A stretch of DNA of 64,000 nt, taken from Chryseobacterium sp. SN22. Lineage in GTDB: Bacteria > Bacteroidota > Bacteroidia > Flavobacteriales > Weeksellaceae. The notes under the pieces are model-generated. The model was not told the origin of the DNA. It searched no databases and saw nothing but the letters and a program-made list of their open reading frames with translations. Shown here one piece after another: positions 1-8,014 of this stretch. The position numbers and the translations under genes were made by a program. Position 1 is the first letter of the stretch. Every line of letters starts with the position of its first letter. The stretch is taken from NCBI RefSeq assembly GCF_008329705.1, contig NZ_VTSX01000017.1, forward strand, positions 1-64,000, in the 5' to 3' direction.

Positions 1-197
1 TTTTCAGGAAAAAGCATAAAATTTATGTCTTAAAGTTGTCTTGTCTTAATAAATTCACTTTTGAACTAAAGAAAAAAAATGGAATTTAGTTTACTTAATT
101 GCCGAGACATATTAAACGCTTAATCTCTTACAGTTTTATTACTCATCTGTAATAGAATCATCTTTATCAAAAACTAGAGATCATTAATTAAAACCCC
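1..197. other. AT-rich leader region, no gene seen
   Basis: This stretch is AT-rich and has no open frame or hairpin that I can support. It probably holds the promoter of the following SMI1/KNR4-type gene, but I see no clear TAnnTTTG element. The gene upstream lies outside the window. Confidence 0.4.
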
Positions 198-669
198 ATG
201 GAAATTAAGTTTTTAAAAAAACTGGAAAATAATAGAACTATAAATTGGGATACGATCAAGGGTGTTTCCGAGAGTGAAATTAAGAACGTAGAGAATAGAT
301 TTGGAATAAAATTTCCTCTTGCATTTAAAGAATATCTTTATTTGGCTGGCGATTCTTCCGGAGGATTAAGGCTTGCTGACGGGAATGGTTCTTTAGCTGT
401 TTTGACAAAAGATGATGTAAGAAAAAAATTAGAAAAATCTTTGCAGGAATTCCAGATTCCTATAAAAAGGCCGTTTTGGGTTTTTTCGGAAAAGGATGGG
501 TTTCAGCAGTTCTTTTTTATTTATCTCGATGAAAATTCAGAAAATCCCCCTGTCTGGTTTACCACTTGAGGATGAGCCCAATGTAATCATACAACTTAGC
601 GACACCTTCAGTCAGTTTATCGATGATTTAATTGCTCGCTCTATACTTTTTGCTCAGAGAGGATATTAA
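198..669 (+). pseudogene. SMI1/KNR4 family immunity-type protein, frameshifted
   Basis: The first frame encodes 123 residues with the SMI1/KNR4 pattern: an N-terminal helix ending in a FGIKFP-type segment, then FKEYL, and a central strand region up to ENPPVW. It then stops at 567-569. In the +1 frame the sequence continues without interruption from about 556 to a TAA at 667-669, reading GLPLEDEPNV, then a LSDTFSQFIDDL-type helix, which is the normal C-terminal end of this family. The single-base shift must lie between about 546 (a run of five C) and 561. SMI1/KNR4 proteins commonly serve as immunity proteins to polymorphic or contact-dependent toxins. No toxin is visible here, so the role is inferred. 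The shift may be real decay or a sequencing error. Confidence 0.7.
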
Positions 670-733
670 ATTTGTTCAATTTATTTGCTTGCATTTTTGA
701 GAAGAAAAGCAAAATACACGAAAAATTAAAAAA

Positions 734-1114
734 ATGATAGATCACCAATCAACAGAATGGCTTTATTACGAACACATTTACAGATGGGCTCTGGATAAAA
801 CTGTATATGACGACCCCAAATATGTGGAAATGTTACCCTACGAAGACGAATTTCTTGAATATATTATGAATTGCAGCACTAAAGAATTTATAACTACTTT
901 AATTTATATTTTCAAGAAGGAATATCCTGTAAATTATTCCAATATAAGAGCTGAATTGAGCTGGGATGAGCAAAAAGAAGAATGTATCGAAGGTAAATGT
1001 TTCCGTAAGGCTGCTGATATCAAGAGTATTTATTTTATAGAGGATGAAGATTATTACAATCTGAATAAAGTAAGTCTGGAATTTTCCTCTTCACAGCCTG
1101 ATGCAAAAGACTAG
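734..1114 (+). CDS. Hypothetical protein, possible immunity-type
   Basis: An acidic, soluble 126-residue protein that I do not recognise. It has no signal peptide or membrane segment and is rich in aromatic residues (several Tyr and Trp near the N terminus). The ATG follows an A-rich stretch typical of flavobacterial start sites. It lies 65 bases after the SMI1/KNR4-type gene on the same strand. Small, acidic, orphan genes beside immunity genes are often further immunity proteins, but this is only inferred from position. The reading frame stays open after the TAG stop for another 56 codons, so the gene may once have been longer. Confidence 0.5.
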   Translation: MIDHQSTEWLYYEHIYRWALDKTVYDDPKYVEMLPYEDEFLEYIMNCSTKEFITTLIYIFKKEYPVNYSNIRAELSWDEQKEECIEGKCFRKAADIKSIYFIEDEDYYNLNKVSLEFSSSQPDAKD

Positions 1115-1285
1115 GTAAAACAGGGATTGCTGGGCAAGACCTACCAGGAACAAAATGCTTCCGGAGAAACCGTTTTTTCTTTTCAGGATGAAATTTTACA
1201 AACCATAAAAGTTACTGATAAAGGATTGCTGATTCAGCTTAATTCGGATCAGCTCCCGGAACAAACAGATGCCGTCTCCTTGTGA
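1115..1285 (+). pseudogene. In-frame coding remnant after the stop codon
   Basis: Directly after the TAG that ends the previous gene, the same frame runs open for 56 codons to a TGA at 1283-1285. The translation has protein-like composition, with segments such as GLLGKTYQEQN and TVFSFQDEIL, and ends in TDAVSL. It has no ATG start. It may be the original C terminus of the preceding protein cut off by a stop mutation, or the tail of another gene joined by deletion. I do not recognise a family. Confidence 0.3.
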
Positions 1286-1362
1286 GGCAGTTTTTTTATT
1301 ACAGAAAAAAAAATTAGGTGTCACCTTTACCTTTATCAGGAAATTTTAAAATAAAAAATAAC

Positions 1363-1397
1363 ACGTCAAGTTTTGACGTTTCCCGCTTCTACCTTTG
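1363..1397 (+). promoter_or_regulatory. Palindromic operator-promoter module, copy 1
   Basis: The core ACGTCAAGTTTTGACG (arms ACGTCAA/TTGACGT around GTT) is followed after 11 bases by TACCTTTG, a Bacteroidota -7 element. Two other sites in the window have the same core pattern and the same spacing. The palindrome covers the position where the -33 element would sit, so a bound repressor would block RNA polymerase. Downstream is the small acidic gene, with a predicted leader of roughly 50 bases. Confidence 0.65.
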
Positions 1398-1454
1398 GAT
1401 TATGAAAACAAAGTAGCACAATAAACCTATCTGAAATTAATACCAAAGAAAAAC

Positions 1455-1625
1455 ATGGAAAAACCAAATCACCCATCCGATATATTCTTCAGTGAAGACA
1501 ATTACACAATTGAATGGATCGACATTGAAAATGCCGAATTAGACGCTGAAAGATATCTTAACGATATCGAAAACTTTTTCCGCCGGGACTTTGAAAACAA
1601 TATGCCTGAAGAAAAAGTTTCCTGA
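1455..1625 (+). CDS. Small acidic hypothetical protein (56 aa)
   Basis: This frame runs from ATG to TGA and encodes 56 residues starting MEKPNHPSDIFF and ending PEEKVS. It is strongly acidic (about 16 Asp/Glu against few Lys/Arg) and has no signal peptide or transmembrane segment. Its reality is supported by the palindromic promoter module ending about 57 bases upstream, which has no other gene to serve. I do not recognise a family. Small acidic proteins include DNA mimics and antitoxins, but nothing here shows such a role. It lies between the immunity-type genes and the WYL regulator, and shares a promoter design with that regulator. Confidence 0.5.
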   Translation: MEKPNHPSDIFFSEDNYTIEWIDIENAELDAERYLNDIENFFRRDFENNMPEEKVS

Positions 1626-1854
1626 TTAAGTTTCCTGCTCTGCAGCTGTCGGGACCTGATCACCATACCAATACTACTTTAAGGTCTCATCCTTTGAATT
1701 ACCATTTGCAAAATACCGACAGCCGGAGCAGGTTTTTAATGCAATATGTAAAGCCCGGTTATGGAAAACCGGAAGAGATTATAAACCGACATTATGATGT
1801 TCTATTTGCGGTAATACCGACTACCATTGTTAATTTTTTAAACAAAAATAAAAT
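1626..1854. other. Intergenic, no supported gene
   Basis: The stretch between the small acidic gene and the WYL promoter contains one 60-codon frame that runs into the palindromic promoter itself and has no protein-like features. I see no terminator hairpin or other signal. Confidence 0.4.
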
Positions 1855-1889
1855 ACGACAAGTTTTGTCGCATTAACCTCATATATTTG
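1855..1889 (+). promoter_or_regulatory. Palindromic operator-promoter module, copy 2
   Basis: The core ACGACAAGTTTTGTCG (arms CGACAA/TTGTCG around GTT) lies exactly 11 bases before TATATTTG. It sits about 80 bases upstream of the WYL-domain regulator gene, with no other gene between. This is the position expected for an autoregulatory operator. Copy 2 is the most perfect TAnnTTTG match of the three. Confidence 0.7.
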
Positions 1890-1967
1890 TGGTATAAACT
1901 TTTAGCAATGAAACGCCCGTGTTTCATCCTTATAGACAGACATACGTGGCAACATTAATATTTCAGC

Positions 1968-2888
1968 ATGAAAAAAGACTTTTACCTGACCAGATACGCA
2001 CTCATTATCAAGAGACTGGAAACTTCACCGGCTGCTTATCCGCAGCTGGAAGAGTATTTGCTTAATTCTTTTGAATTTCAGGATGCCGAGATCAAGAGCT
2101 ATTCCATCCGTACCCTGCAGCGGGACATCCGGGAGATTGCGAATCTTTTTAATCTTTCCATCCATAACAAGAAAAAAGGCGACAACCGGTATTATATCGA
2201 AAGCCGGCCGGTAATGGAAGTGGATGAGTACAACCAGAAACTGCTGGAATCTTTTCAGGTAAGCAACGCTTTAAACCTTCATCCCGATTTTTCAGACCTG
2301 ATTTTTTTCGAAACCCGAAAACCGACGGGCGTAGAACATTTTTACGATCTCTTCTTTGCCATCCGTAATAAAAGAATCGTCCTGTTTGAACATTACAACT
2401 ATAAAAACAAGGTAATGTCTTCCCGGAAAGTGCATCCTTTGGCATTAAAGGAATCCAAGGACCGTTGGTATTTGATCGCGGTAGACACCAAGGATAAGAT
2501 GCTGAAATCTTTCGGGCTCGACCGGATCAACTATCTCGATGTTTCGAAAAACAAGTTCAGGGAAAAATACAAATACAATTTCAGGGAACACTTTAAAAAC
2601 GCCTTCGGAGTCATGAACCTGGCTGAGCAGCATCCGCAGACTATTGTATTACGGTGCAGCAGGCATCAGGGAGAATATATCAGAAGTTTCCCCCTTCACC
2701 AGTCCCAGAAAGAAACCAGGGAAACACCGGAAGAGATCTTTTTTGAATTCTTTCTTCATCCGACGTACGACTTTATGCAGGAAATCCTTTCGTACGGAAA
2801 AGAAGTACAGGTCCTGGAACCTAAGATTTTAGTTGAGGAAATCCGCAGGCACCTGCAGGAATCCCTGAACCGTTACCTGGAGGATTAA
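1968..2888 (+). CDS. WYL-domain helix-turn-helix transcriptional regulator
   Basis: A 306-residue protein with an N-terminal DNA-binding region (about residues 1-75, containing SIRTLQRDIREI, the recognition-helix pattern of DeoR/WYL regulators). The WYL domain covers about residues 125-205 and includes IVLFEHYNYKN, HPLALKESKDRWYLIA and FGLDRI. A C-terminal WCX-type extension follows. WYL proteins sense small molecules or nucleic acid and often control stress, phage-defence or accessory genes. The gene has its own promoter with a palindrome over the -33 region, so it probably regulates itself. The same module before two other genes suggests they are co-regulated. Which ligand it senses cannot be told from sequence. 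Confidence 0.85.
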   Translation: MKKDFYLTRYALIIKRLETSPAAYPQLEEYLLNSFEFQDAEIKSYSIRTLQRDIREIANLFNLSIHNKKKGDNRYYIESRPVMEVDEYNQKLLESFQVSNALNLHPDFSDLIFFETRKPTGVEHFYDLFFAIRNKRIVLFEHYNYKNKVMSSRKVHPLALKESKDRWYLIAVDTKDKMLKSFGLDRINYLDVSKNKFREKYKYNFREHFKNAFGVMNLAEQHPQTIVLRCSRHQGEYIRSFPLHQSQKETRETPEEIFFEFFLHPTYDFMQEILSYGKEVQVLEPKILVEEIRRHLQESLNRYLED

Positions 2889-2937
2889 ACTGGTAAGATT
2901 GTGATTTTTTTGATTACATTTACATAAATATACCAAA

Positions 2938-3567
2938 GTGAAGCCTCTCCTTCTGTACTTGTTCTGCTTTATTTCATCGCTCTGTTTTGCACAGCAGACC
3001 GAGGAATTCAAACTGATTAAGAATTATTATAACCAGCACCGTTCCATGCTGGGAAAAGAATTCAGGAAAAAGTTCGATGCGGAAACCAATAATTTCCACA
3101 AAGCTTCCATTAAACAGGATTACCTGCTTTTTATGGAAAAGATGGACAGCATCGAAAATGTGGCACTTACCGGTGCCTTATTGAAAACAAAAAATCTGGA
3201 AGACCTGGATAAATTAAAATTACTCAATAAAACTTTACCTGCAGTGGTTTCACCGTCTCATTCCGTGGTCATCGATAAAGCCGCAGATTATCCCGGCGGA
3301 ATCAACGAGCTCCGCAAAGAGGTGGCAGATCTTTTTTATCTGGGAGGGGTATATTCCGACACCAAAACCGTAAAAGCCAATGTGGGATTTATTGTGGAAA
3401 GAGATGGCCGCGTTACCAACGTGCAGGCAGAAGGTGAGAATTTCACCTTTAACCGGCAGGCGGAAATTGCAGTTTATTCGGTTTCTCAAAAATTCTCTCC
3501 GGCCATCGTCGACGGGGATCCCGTCCGGTACCGGTTTAAGCTTCCTTTAACGATGAATATTGAATAG
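2938..3567 (+). CDS. Secreted protein with TonB C-terminal-like domain
   Basis: Starts with GTG. Residues 1-18 form a signal peptide (KPLLLYLFCFISSLCFA, cleavage before QQ). A helical, charged region follows, and the last 65 or so residues resemble the TonB C-terminal domain: VGFIVERDGRVTNVQ, then a helix and a closing strand YRFKLPLTM. Real TonB proteins are anchored by a transmembrane helix and have a proline-rich linker. This one has neither, so it is probably a free periplasmic protein rather than an energy transducer. tadA begins 2 bases after the stop, so the two genes are probably co-transcribed. The window contains two similar proteins elsewhere (50.9 and 53.4 kb). Confidence 0.65.
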   Translation: MKPLLLYLFCFISSLCFAQQTEEFKLIKNYYNQHRSMLGKEFRKKFDAETNNFHKASIKQDYLLFMEKMDSIENVALTGALLKTKNLEDLDKLKLLNKTLPAVVSPSHSVVIDKAADYPGGINELRKEVADLFYLGGVYSDTKTVKANVGFIVERDGRVTNVQAEGENFTFNRQAEIAVYSVSQKFSPAIVDGDPVRYRFKLPLTMNIE

Positions 3568-3569
3568 TT

Positions 3570-4004
3570 ATGGTATTTTCCGACGAATATTTTATGAAAA
3601 TGGCTTTTCAGGAAGCTGAATTAGCTTTTGAAAAAGATGAGGTCCCGATCGGCTGTGTCGTGATTTCCAACAACCGCGTGATTGCAAGAGCACATAATCT
3701 CACTGAAACTTTAAACGATGTCACGGCTCATGCCGAAATGCAGGCCATCACCTCAGCCGCTAATTTTTTGGGCGGTAAATATCTGAAGGACTGCACGATG
3801 TACGTAACTTTAGAGCCTTGTGTCATGTGTTCCGGGGCATTGGCCTGGGCACAGATTTCAAAGGTCGTTATCGGGGCAAGGGATGAGCAGCGGGGATTTA
3901 TCAGCAAGCACCTCAGCCTTCATCCGAAAACAGAGATCGTTACAGGAATTATGGAAAACGAATGTTCAGCAGTTGTTAAAGATTTTTTTAAATCGAGGAG
4001 ATAA
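3570..4004 (+). CDS. tadA: tRNA adenosine(34) deaminase TadA
   Basis: A 144-residue cytidine/deoxycytidylate deaminase-fold enzyme. It converts adenosine to inosine at the wobble position of tRNA-Arg(ACG). The catalytic motif HAE is at residues 54-56 (zinc-binding His54 and proton-shuttling Glu56), and PCVMC supplies the zinc ligands Cys84 and Cys87. DEVPIGCVV near residue 23 is the standard TadA substrate-pocket region, and the length is typical. It starts 2 bases after the TonB-like gene, which places it in a two-gene operon. Confidence 0.93.
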   Translation: MVFSDEYFMKMAFQEAELAFEKDEVPIGCVVISNNRVIARAHNLTETLNDVTAHAEMQAITSAANFLGGKYLKDCTMYVTLEPCVMCSGALAWAQISKVVIGARDEQRGFISKHLSLHPKTEIVTGIMENECSAVVKDFFKSRR

Positions 4005-4111
4005 TTATAATTTTTACCATTAATTTGTTTCATATTGACACCTATTATTTGATGTAATAATAAATATTAAAATTATTTTTAATAAAAATCCCTTTTTATT
4101 GATTTAATGAT

Positions 4112-4119
4112 TATATTTG
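4112..4119 (+). promoter_or_regulatory. TATATTTG promoter of the leader-peptide gene
   Basis: A TAnnTTTG -7 element lies 27 bases before the ATG of the small peptide gene. It overlaps the alternative upstream starts (TTG/ATG around 4117-4122), which would then lie at or before the transcription start, so the downstream ATG is preferred. Confidence 0.6.
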
Positions 4120-4146
4120 ATGAGATTTAAAACTAAAATAATCACT

Positions 4147-4332
4147 ATGAGAAAGTTATCAAGAAAAGAAACGGCAAAAATTAACGGCGGAATCAGACCA
4201 GACCAGTGTTTTTATGTAGATCCTAATACAGGGCAAAGAAAGGTTGGATGCAGAAACATGCCTTTCCAGGATGAAAACGGAACCTGGGTATATCCATTAA
4301 TTGAATGTGAGCCTTGCGGTGGAATCTTATAA
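4147..4332 (+). CDS. Bacteriocin-like peptide with double-glycine leader
   Basis: A 61-residue peptide. The first 15 residues (MRKLSRKETAKINGG) have the shape of a double-glycine leader as found in class II bacteriocins and the many 'bacteriocin-like' peptides of Chryseobacterium: a KLSR..L/I..INGG pattern ending at Gly14-Gly15. The core is 46 residues with four cysteines (21, 35, 54, 57), the last two in a CEPCGG motif. It has its own promoter and a strong terminator right after the stop, so it is a single-gene transcript. Leader peptides of this type are cut by C39-peptidase ABC transporters. None is encoded in this window. The product could be an antimicrobial, a signal, or a protein of unknown use, and the activity is not shown. 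Confidence 0.65.
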   Translation: MRKLSRKETAKINGGIRPDQCFYVDPNTGQRKVGCRNMPFQDENGTWVYPLIECEPCGGIL

Positions 4333-4335
4333 AAT

Positions 4336-4361
4336 AAAAAGCGGCCTTAAGGCCGCTTTTT
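4336..4361. terminator. Bidirectional terminator between peptide gene and coaX
   Basis: A perfect hairpin, AAAAAGCGGCC with loop TTAA and GGCCGCTTTTT, lies between two convergent genes and has A/T runs on both sides, so it can stop transcripts from either direction. It overlaps the stop codon of coaX by two bases. Confidence 0.85.
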
Positions 4362-5118
4362 ATTTATCTTTCCCCAAAAAATACAATCCTTTCAGAGTAT
4401 GAAGCCGGTCCATCACATGAATCTTATCGGTAAGCGGTTTGTAAACATGGGAAACGCCGCCTGTCGCTACCACAAAGCAATCATCATTTACTTCATCATT
4501 AATCCGGTTGATAAATCCTTCCACCATCCCGAGAAAACCATACACCATCCCGCTCTGCATACAGGTAACAGTATCCAGCCCCAGCACAGTTTTCGGTTTT
4601 ACGAGTTCGATGCTTGGAAGCTGGGCGGTCTGGCTGATCAGGGAATTTAAGGCCGTTACAATTCCCGGAGCGATAATCACGCCTAATGTTTCTCCATCTT
4701 CTGCAACACAGCTTGCCGTAAGTGCAGTCCCGAAATCCAGCACGATTTTTTTCCGGTCGGGATACATATTGTGTGCAGCCACGAGATTGGCATAAATATC
4801 CGTTCCCATCTGCTTGGATTTTGCCACAACGCCGGAGGGTGTCGTCCTGTCAACAATTACGGGATCAAGGTCATGAATTTTTTTAATCGCCGCATTCATT
4901 ACTTTGGTAAGCGGCGGAACTACAGAACCGATGATCACTTTATGGATCTCCTTCGGTTCGATTTTATACGTCTGATACAGCATCGACATCTGAACATACA
5001 ATTCATCCGGCGTTCTGTATGGTTTTGTATTGATTACCCAGGAAATATCACAATTGTCGCCGTTAAAGAGCCCGAACCGGATGTTGCTGTTGCCTATGTT
5101 GATTACGATTGAATTCAT
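4360..5118 (-). CDS. coaX: Type III pantothenate kinase
   Basis: A 252-residue ASKHA-fold kinase that phosphorylates pantothenate, the first step of coenzyme A synthesis. The N-terminal phosphate motif is INIGNSNIRFGLF (usual form DxGNT; here the acidic residue is Asn, reading INIGN). Further motifs are GSVVPPLT, the catalytic segment LDFGTALTASCV around residue 125, and ATGGVSHV near residue 220. The length is typical for CoaX. It is transcribed alone, convergent with the peptide gene. coaBC at 34-35 kb carries later steps of the same pathway. Confidence 0.9.
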   Translation of the reverse strand: MNSIVINIGNSNIRFGLFNGDNCDISWVINTKPYRTPDELYVQMSMLYQTYKIEPKEIHKVIIGSVVPPLTKVMNAAIKKIHDLDPVIVDRTTPSGVVAKSKQMGTDIYANLVAAHNMYPDRKKIVLDFGTALTASCVAEDGETLGVIIAPGIVTALNSLISQTAQLPSIELVKPKTVLGLDTVTCMQSGMVYGFLGMVEGFINRINDEVNDDCFVVATGGVSHVYKPLTDKIHVMDRLHTLKGLYFLGKDK

Positions 5119-5264
5119 GCATCTATTTTAAAAAGACCGAAATCTTATGTTCGTTTTGAAGCGTTAAAATTAATGATTTTAATAAAACGATACTTTATAC
5201 TTTTACCTTCTATTCAAAAACAATTATTTATATTTAAAAACTGAAATCATTTCAACTGCATCTC

Positions 5265-5867
5265 ATGAAAAAGCTGTTTCTCTTGTTTTTACTTTTTATC
5301 GGCCTGAATATACCTGCGCAGACGGCGGCGGCGGCAAAAGAAGTCTTTGAAAAAATTAAAAAGGAATCAAAGATCGACGGCAGCGACCAGACCGTATACA
5401 ATCTCCTTGACGAGTTTTATGCCAAAACCCTTCAGGCCGAAAATGACGAACTGAATACAGAAACCATAGAAAAAACACAAAAGTTCGTATCAGACCCGGA
5501 TACGAAGAACCTGCATATCCTGATGCTTTTTCTGATGTACCAACAGCATATCAGCCAGACGGCGGCCGTCGGGAAAACACCGGACGCCGGATTCCAAATG
5601 GCAACCATGAAACTGCTGGAAGATGAAATGAGAAATATCTACGGAAAAGTACCGGCTATCGTTTATATTTATAAGTATGAAGCTTTAGAAAGCGGAAATA
5701 AAAAAGAAGAAGCAAAGGCTGCAGCTTTACAGGGATTAAAAGAATATCCCGATTCGGTTCCTTTGAAGATGTATGTTTATTTAAGTACGAATGACGAAGC
5801 CCTAAAAAACGATCTCCTGAAAAACCATGCCAACCACTGGATGGTAAAACAATTTGGAATTAAGTAA
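5265..5867 (+). CDS. Secreted hypothetical protein with TPR-like C terminus
   Basis: A 200-residue protein with a clear signal peptide (MKKLFLLFLLFIGLNIPAQ, cleavage after AQ). The rest is helical and charged. The C-terminal part (KKEEAKAAALQGLKEYPDSV and following) resembles one tetratricopeptide hairpin. It is likely periplasmic. No enzyme motif is visible. It is a single gene followed by a strong terminator. I do not recognise a named family. Confidence 0.7.
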   Translation: MKKLFLLFLLFIGLNIPAQTAAAAKEVFEKIKKESKIDGSDQTVYNLLDEFYAKTLQAENDELNTETIEKTQKFVSDPDTKNLHILMLFLMYQQHISQTAAVGKTPDAGFQMATMKLLEDEMRNIYGKVPAIVYIYKYEALESGNKKEEAKAAALQGLKEYPDSVPLKMYVYLSTNDEALKNDLLKNHANHWMVKQFGIK

Positions 5868-5891
5868 GCTTTGAAAGAAAGTTATAAAAAT

Positions 5892-5921
5892 AATCCCCGG
5901 AGAAAAATTTCTCCGGGGATT
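5892..5921 (+). terminator. Terminator after the secreted protein gene
   Basis: Perfect 14-base arms AATCCCCGGAGAAA and TTTCTCCGGGGATT separated by two bases, 24 bases after the stop codon, followed by an AT-rich run. Confidence 0.85.
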
Positions 5922-6103
5922 TAAATATATTATCAGGATTAAATTAACGTAAACCAGACCGTATTTAATTTGTTTCCGGTCGCTTATTGAAATAGAAGAT
6001 TAGAATTCAAATGGGTAAATCAGGATTTTAAACAGATTTCTTATTTATATAATAACCAACGAGTCCATTTGATACTGCATACCTCTAAAAGTAGTATTGA
6101 CAA

Positions 6104-6137
6104 ATAAACTTCGGCATCCATCTTCCCTCTTCCAGCC
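6104..6137. repeat. Dispersed intergenic repeat, copy A
   Basis: Thirty-four bases that match 17214-17248 with one gap and two mismatches; both contain the shared segment CGGCATCCATC and end in CTTCCAGCC. Both copies lie just beyond the 3' end of a minus-strand gene. On the minus strand they read as a purine-rich GGCTGGAAG...GATGGATGCCG element, typical of small dispersed repeats in Chryseobacterium intergenic regions. Confidence 0.6.
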
Positions 6138-6172
6138 TGTTAATCCCGATTTTACTTCGGGTTCACGTTCAG

Positions 6173-8014
6173 TTACTTCACTTCAACGAAATTATCACCA
6201 GGATTCACATCCGCAAGCCTTTGGCTGATATCAATTCCTATCATCGACAGCTGGGACTTTGTGTACGGAACCGTAATGGTGTATTCCTTCTGTGTCCACG
6301 GCCAGTACGGCATCGTTTTGAAATCTCCGAAGGCATCTTTTGTTTTCCAGGTATGCGTCATGTTCATCGGGATCTGGTAATTCACGATCTTTTTATCGGC
6401 TGTCATGATGCTGAAATCGATCGGCATCGGAACCTGCCCGTTATTTACCAGAGTAATGGTGGTGGATTTGGCGTCATACTTTATATCCTTGATGCCGTAA
6501 TCGATGGTTTTGGTGGTATTGATCCAGTAATTCTGGAACCATTTCAGATCCATCCCCGAAACTTTCTGTGCAATATGCAGGAAATCCCTGTCAGAGGGAT
6601 GTTTCAGCGCCCATTGGTCATAATACTGCTTCAGGGTTTCGGCAAGATTCTGTTCACCCATAATATATCCCAATTCCACCAGGTACAACTCTCCTTTTAC
6701 ATACGAAGCATAGGTATAAGAAGTTCCGTTATCGTGGTGATCGCCCAGCCAGACCGCAGGCTCTTCAATTCCTTTCTTAACGAAATTCCGGTAGGCATTG
6801 ATCGAATTAAAAAACGGATTCGGAAGTTTTTGGGCCGGCGGAAACAGCTGGTTCATTACATACCCTTCCGCATAGCTGGTAAACCCCTCATCCATCCACG
6901 GGCGCATCGGCTCGTTGGTTGCCAGCATCTGCTGATACCAGGAATGAGCGCCTTCATGGGCCATTAGCCCCATCAATCCTTCAATATCTTTGGCTTCTCC
7001 TAAAATCATGGTACACATCCCATATTCCATTCCGCCGTCGCCGCCCTGAATAAAGGCATAGGTCGGATATACATATTTTCCGAAATGGGCGTTCATCAGC
7101 TGGTAATATTTCGTAAGGTAAGGCTGCGCCTCTTCCCATACTTTTGTCCTGTCATTATTCTGATACACCAGAAAAACTTTCGGGCCCTGCGGGACATCGA
7201 AGCTTTTCACAATATAATCCTTATCGGCGGCCCAGGCAAAATCAAGGATATTTTTCGCCGTCCATTTCCAGGTGGCTTTGTTTTTATCGGCTTTTATTTT
7301 GGCATTGGCGTCATAACCTTTTACGTCCGCAGGATTTTCAAGGATTCCGCCTGCTCCGATGACATAATCTTTATTGATTTTAATCGTAATGTCAAAATCA
7401 GAGAACGGGGCATGAAACTCCCTCCCGATATAATCGAAAGTTGCCCAACCATCGTAATCATATTCCGCAATCTTCGGATACCATTGGGTCATCGTCATAT
7501 CGACACCTTCCCGGTTGTTCCTTCCGCTTCGTCTGATCTGCTGCGGAATGACGGCATCCCACTCGAGGGTAAAGGTAGTAGATGAATTCGGCTTAACCGG
7601 TTCTGCCAGATATACTTTCATCACGGTTTCCTGGATTTCATATTTCAGGGTCTTTCCGTTCTGTTTGATCCAGTGGATGTTTTGTGCCCCTTCCTGGTCT
7701 TTAGGAATCGCAGCCAGCCTTGAAACCCCGTCTTTCTGCAATCTGGAATCTCCGTTTTTCCCCTGTCCGGCTACCCGCTGATCCATCATCGATCCAGGCT
7801 TAAAGGCATTCCAGTACAGATGGAAATATACCACCTCCAATTCATCCGGCGAGTTGTTTTTATAATCTAAAGTCTGTTTTCCTTCATAAGTAAATTTTTC
7901 AGCGTTGACATCAATATCCATCTTGTATTTCGCACTCTGCTGATAATAAGGACCCTGCTGGGCATGAAACTGTGAAATGATAAACGCAAACAGGATTGCA
8001 ACCGATTTTTTCAT
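6173..8014 (-). CDS. Secreted M1 family zinc metallopeptidase
   Basis: A 613-residue protein with a signal peptide (cleaved near FHAQ, residue 18). The zinc site is HEGAH at residues 353-357 with the third ligand Glu376 in WMDEGFTSYAE, giving the HExxH-18-E spacing of gluzincins. The exopeptidase signature is GGMEYGM at about 328, in place of GxMEN. Residues 30-280 form the N-terminal saddle domain. M1 enzymes remove N-terminal amino acids from peptides; this one is exported and probably feeds on extracellular or periplasmic peptides. It has no T9SS C-terminal sorting domain. The upstream TACCTTTA resembles a -7 element. Confidence 0.9.
   Translation of the reverse strand: MKKSVAILFAFIISQFHAQQGPYYQQSAKYKMDIDVNAEKFTYEGKQTLDYKNNSPDELEVVYFHLYWNAFKPGSMMDQRVAGQGKNGDSRLQKDGVSRLAAIPKDQEGAQNIHWIKQNGKTLKYEIQETVMKVYLAEPVKPNSSTTFTLEWDAVIPQQIRRSGRNNREGVDMTMTQWYPKIAEYDYDGWATFDYIGREFHAPFSDFDITIKINKDYVIGAGGILENPADVKGYDANAKIKADKNKATWKWTAKNILDFAWAADKDYIVKSFDVPQGPKVFLVYQNNDRTKVWEEAQPYLTKYYQLMNAHFGKYVYPTYAFIQGGDGGMEYGMCTMILGEAKDIEGLMGLMAHEGAHSWYQQMLATNEPMRPWMDEGFTSYAEGYVMNQLFPPAQKLPNPFFNSINAYRNFVKKGIEEPAVWLGDHHDNGTSYTYASYVKGELYLVELGYIMGEQNLAETLKQYYDQWALKHPSDRDFLHIAQKVSGMDLKWFQNYWINTTKTIDYGIKDIKYDAKSTTITLVNNGQVPMPIDFSIMTADKKIVNYQIPMNMTHTWKTKDAFGDFKTMPYWPWTQKEYTITVPYTKSQLSMIGIDISQRLADVNPGDNFVEVK

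Noticed and set aside
1694-1876. 60-codon plus-strand frame before the WYL gene
   Set aside because: It runs through the palindromic promoter and has no protein-like features.
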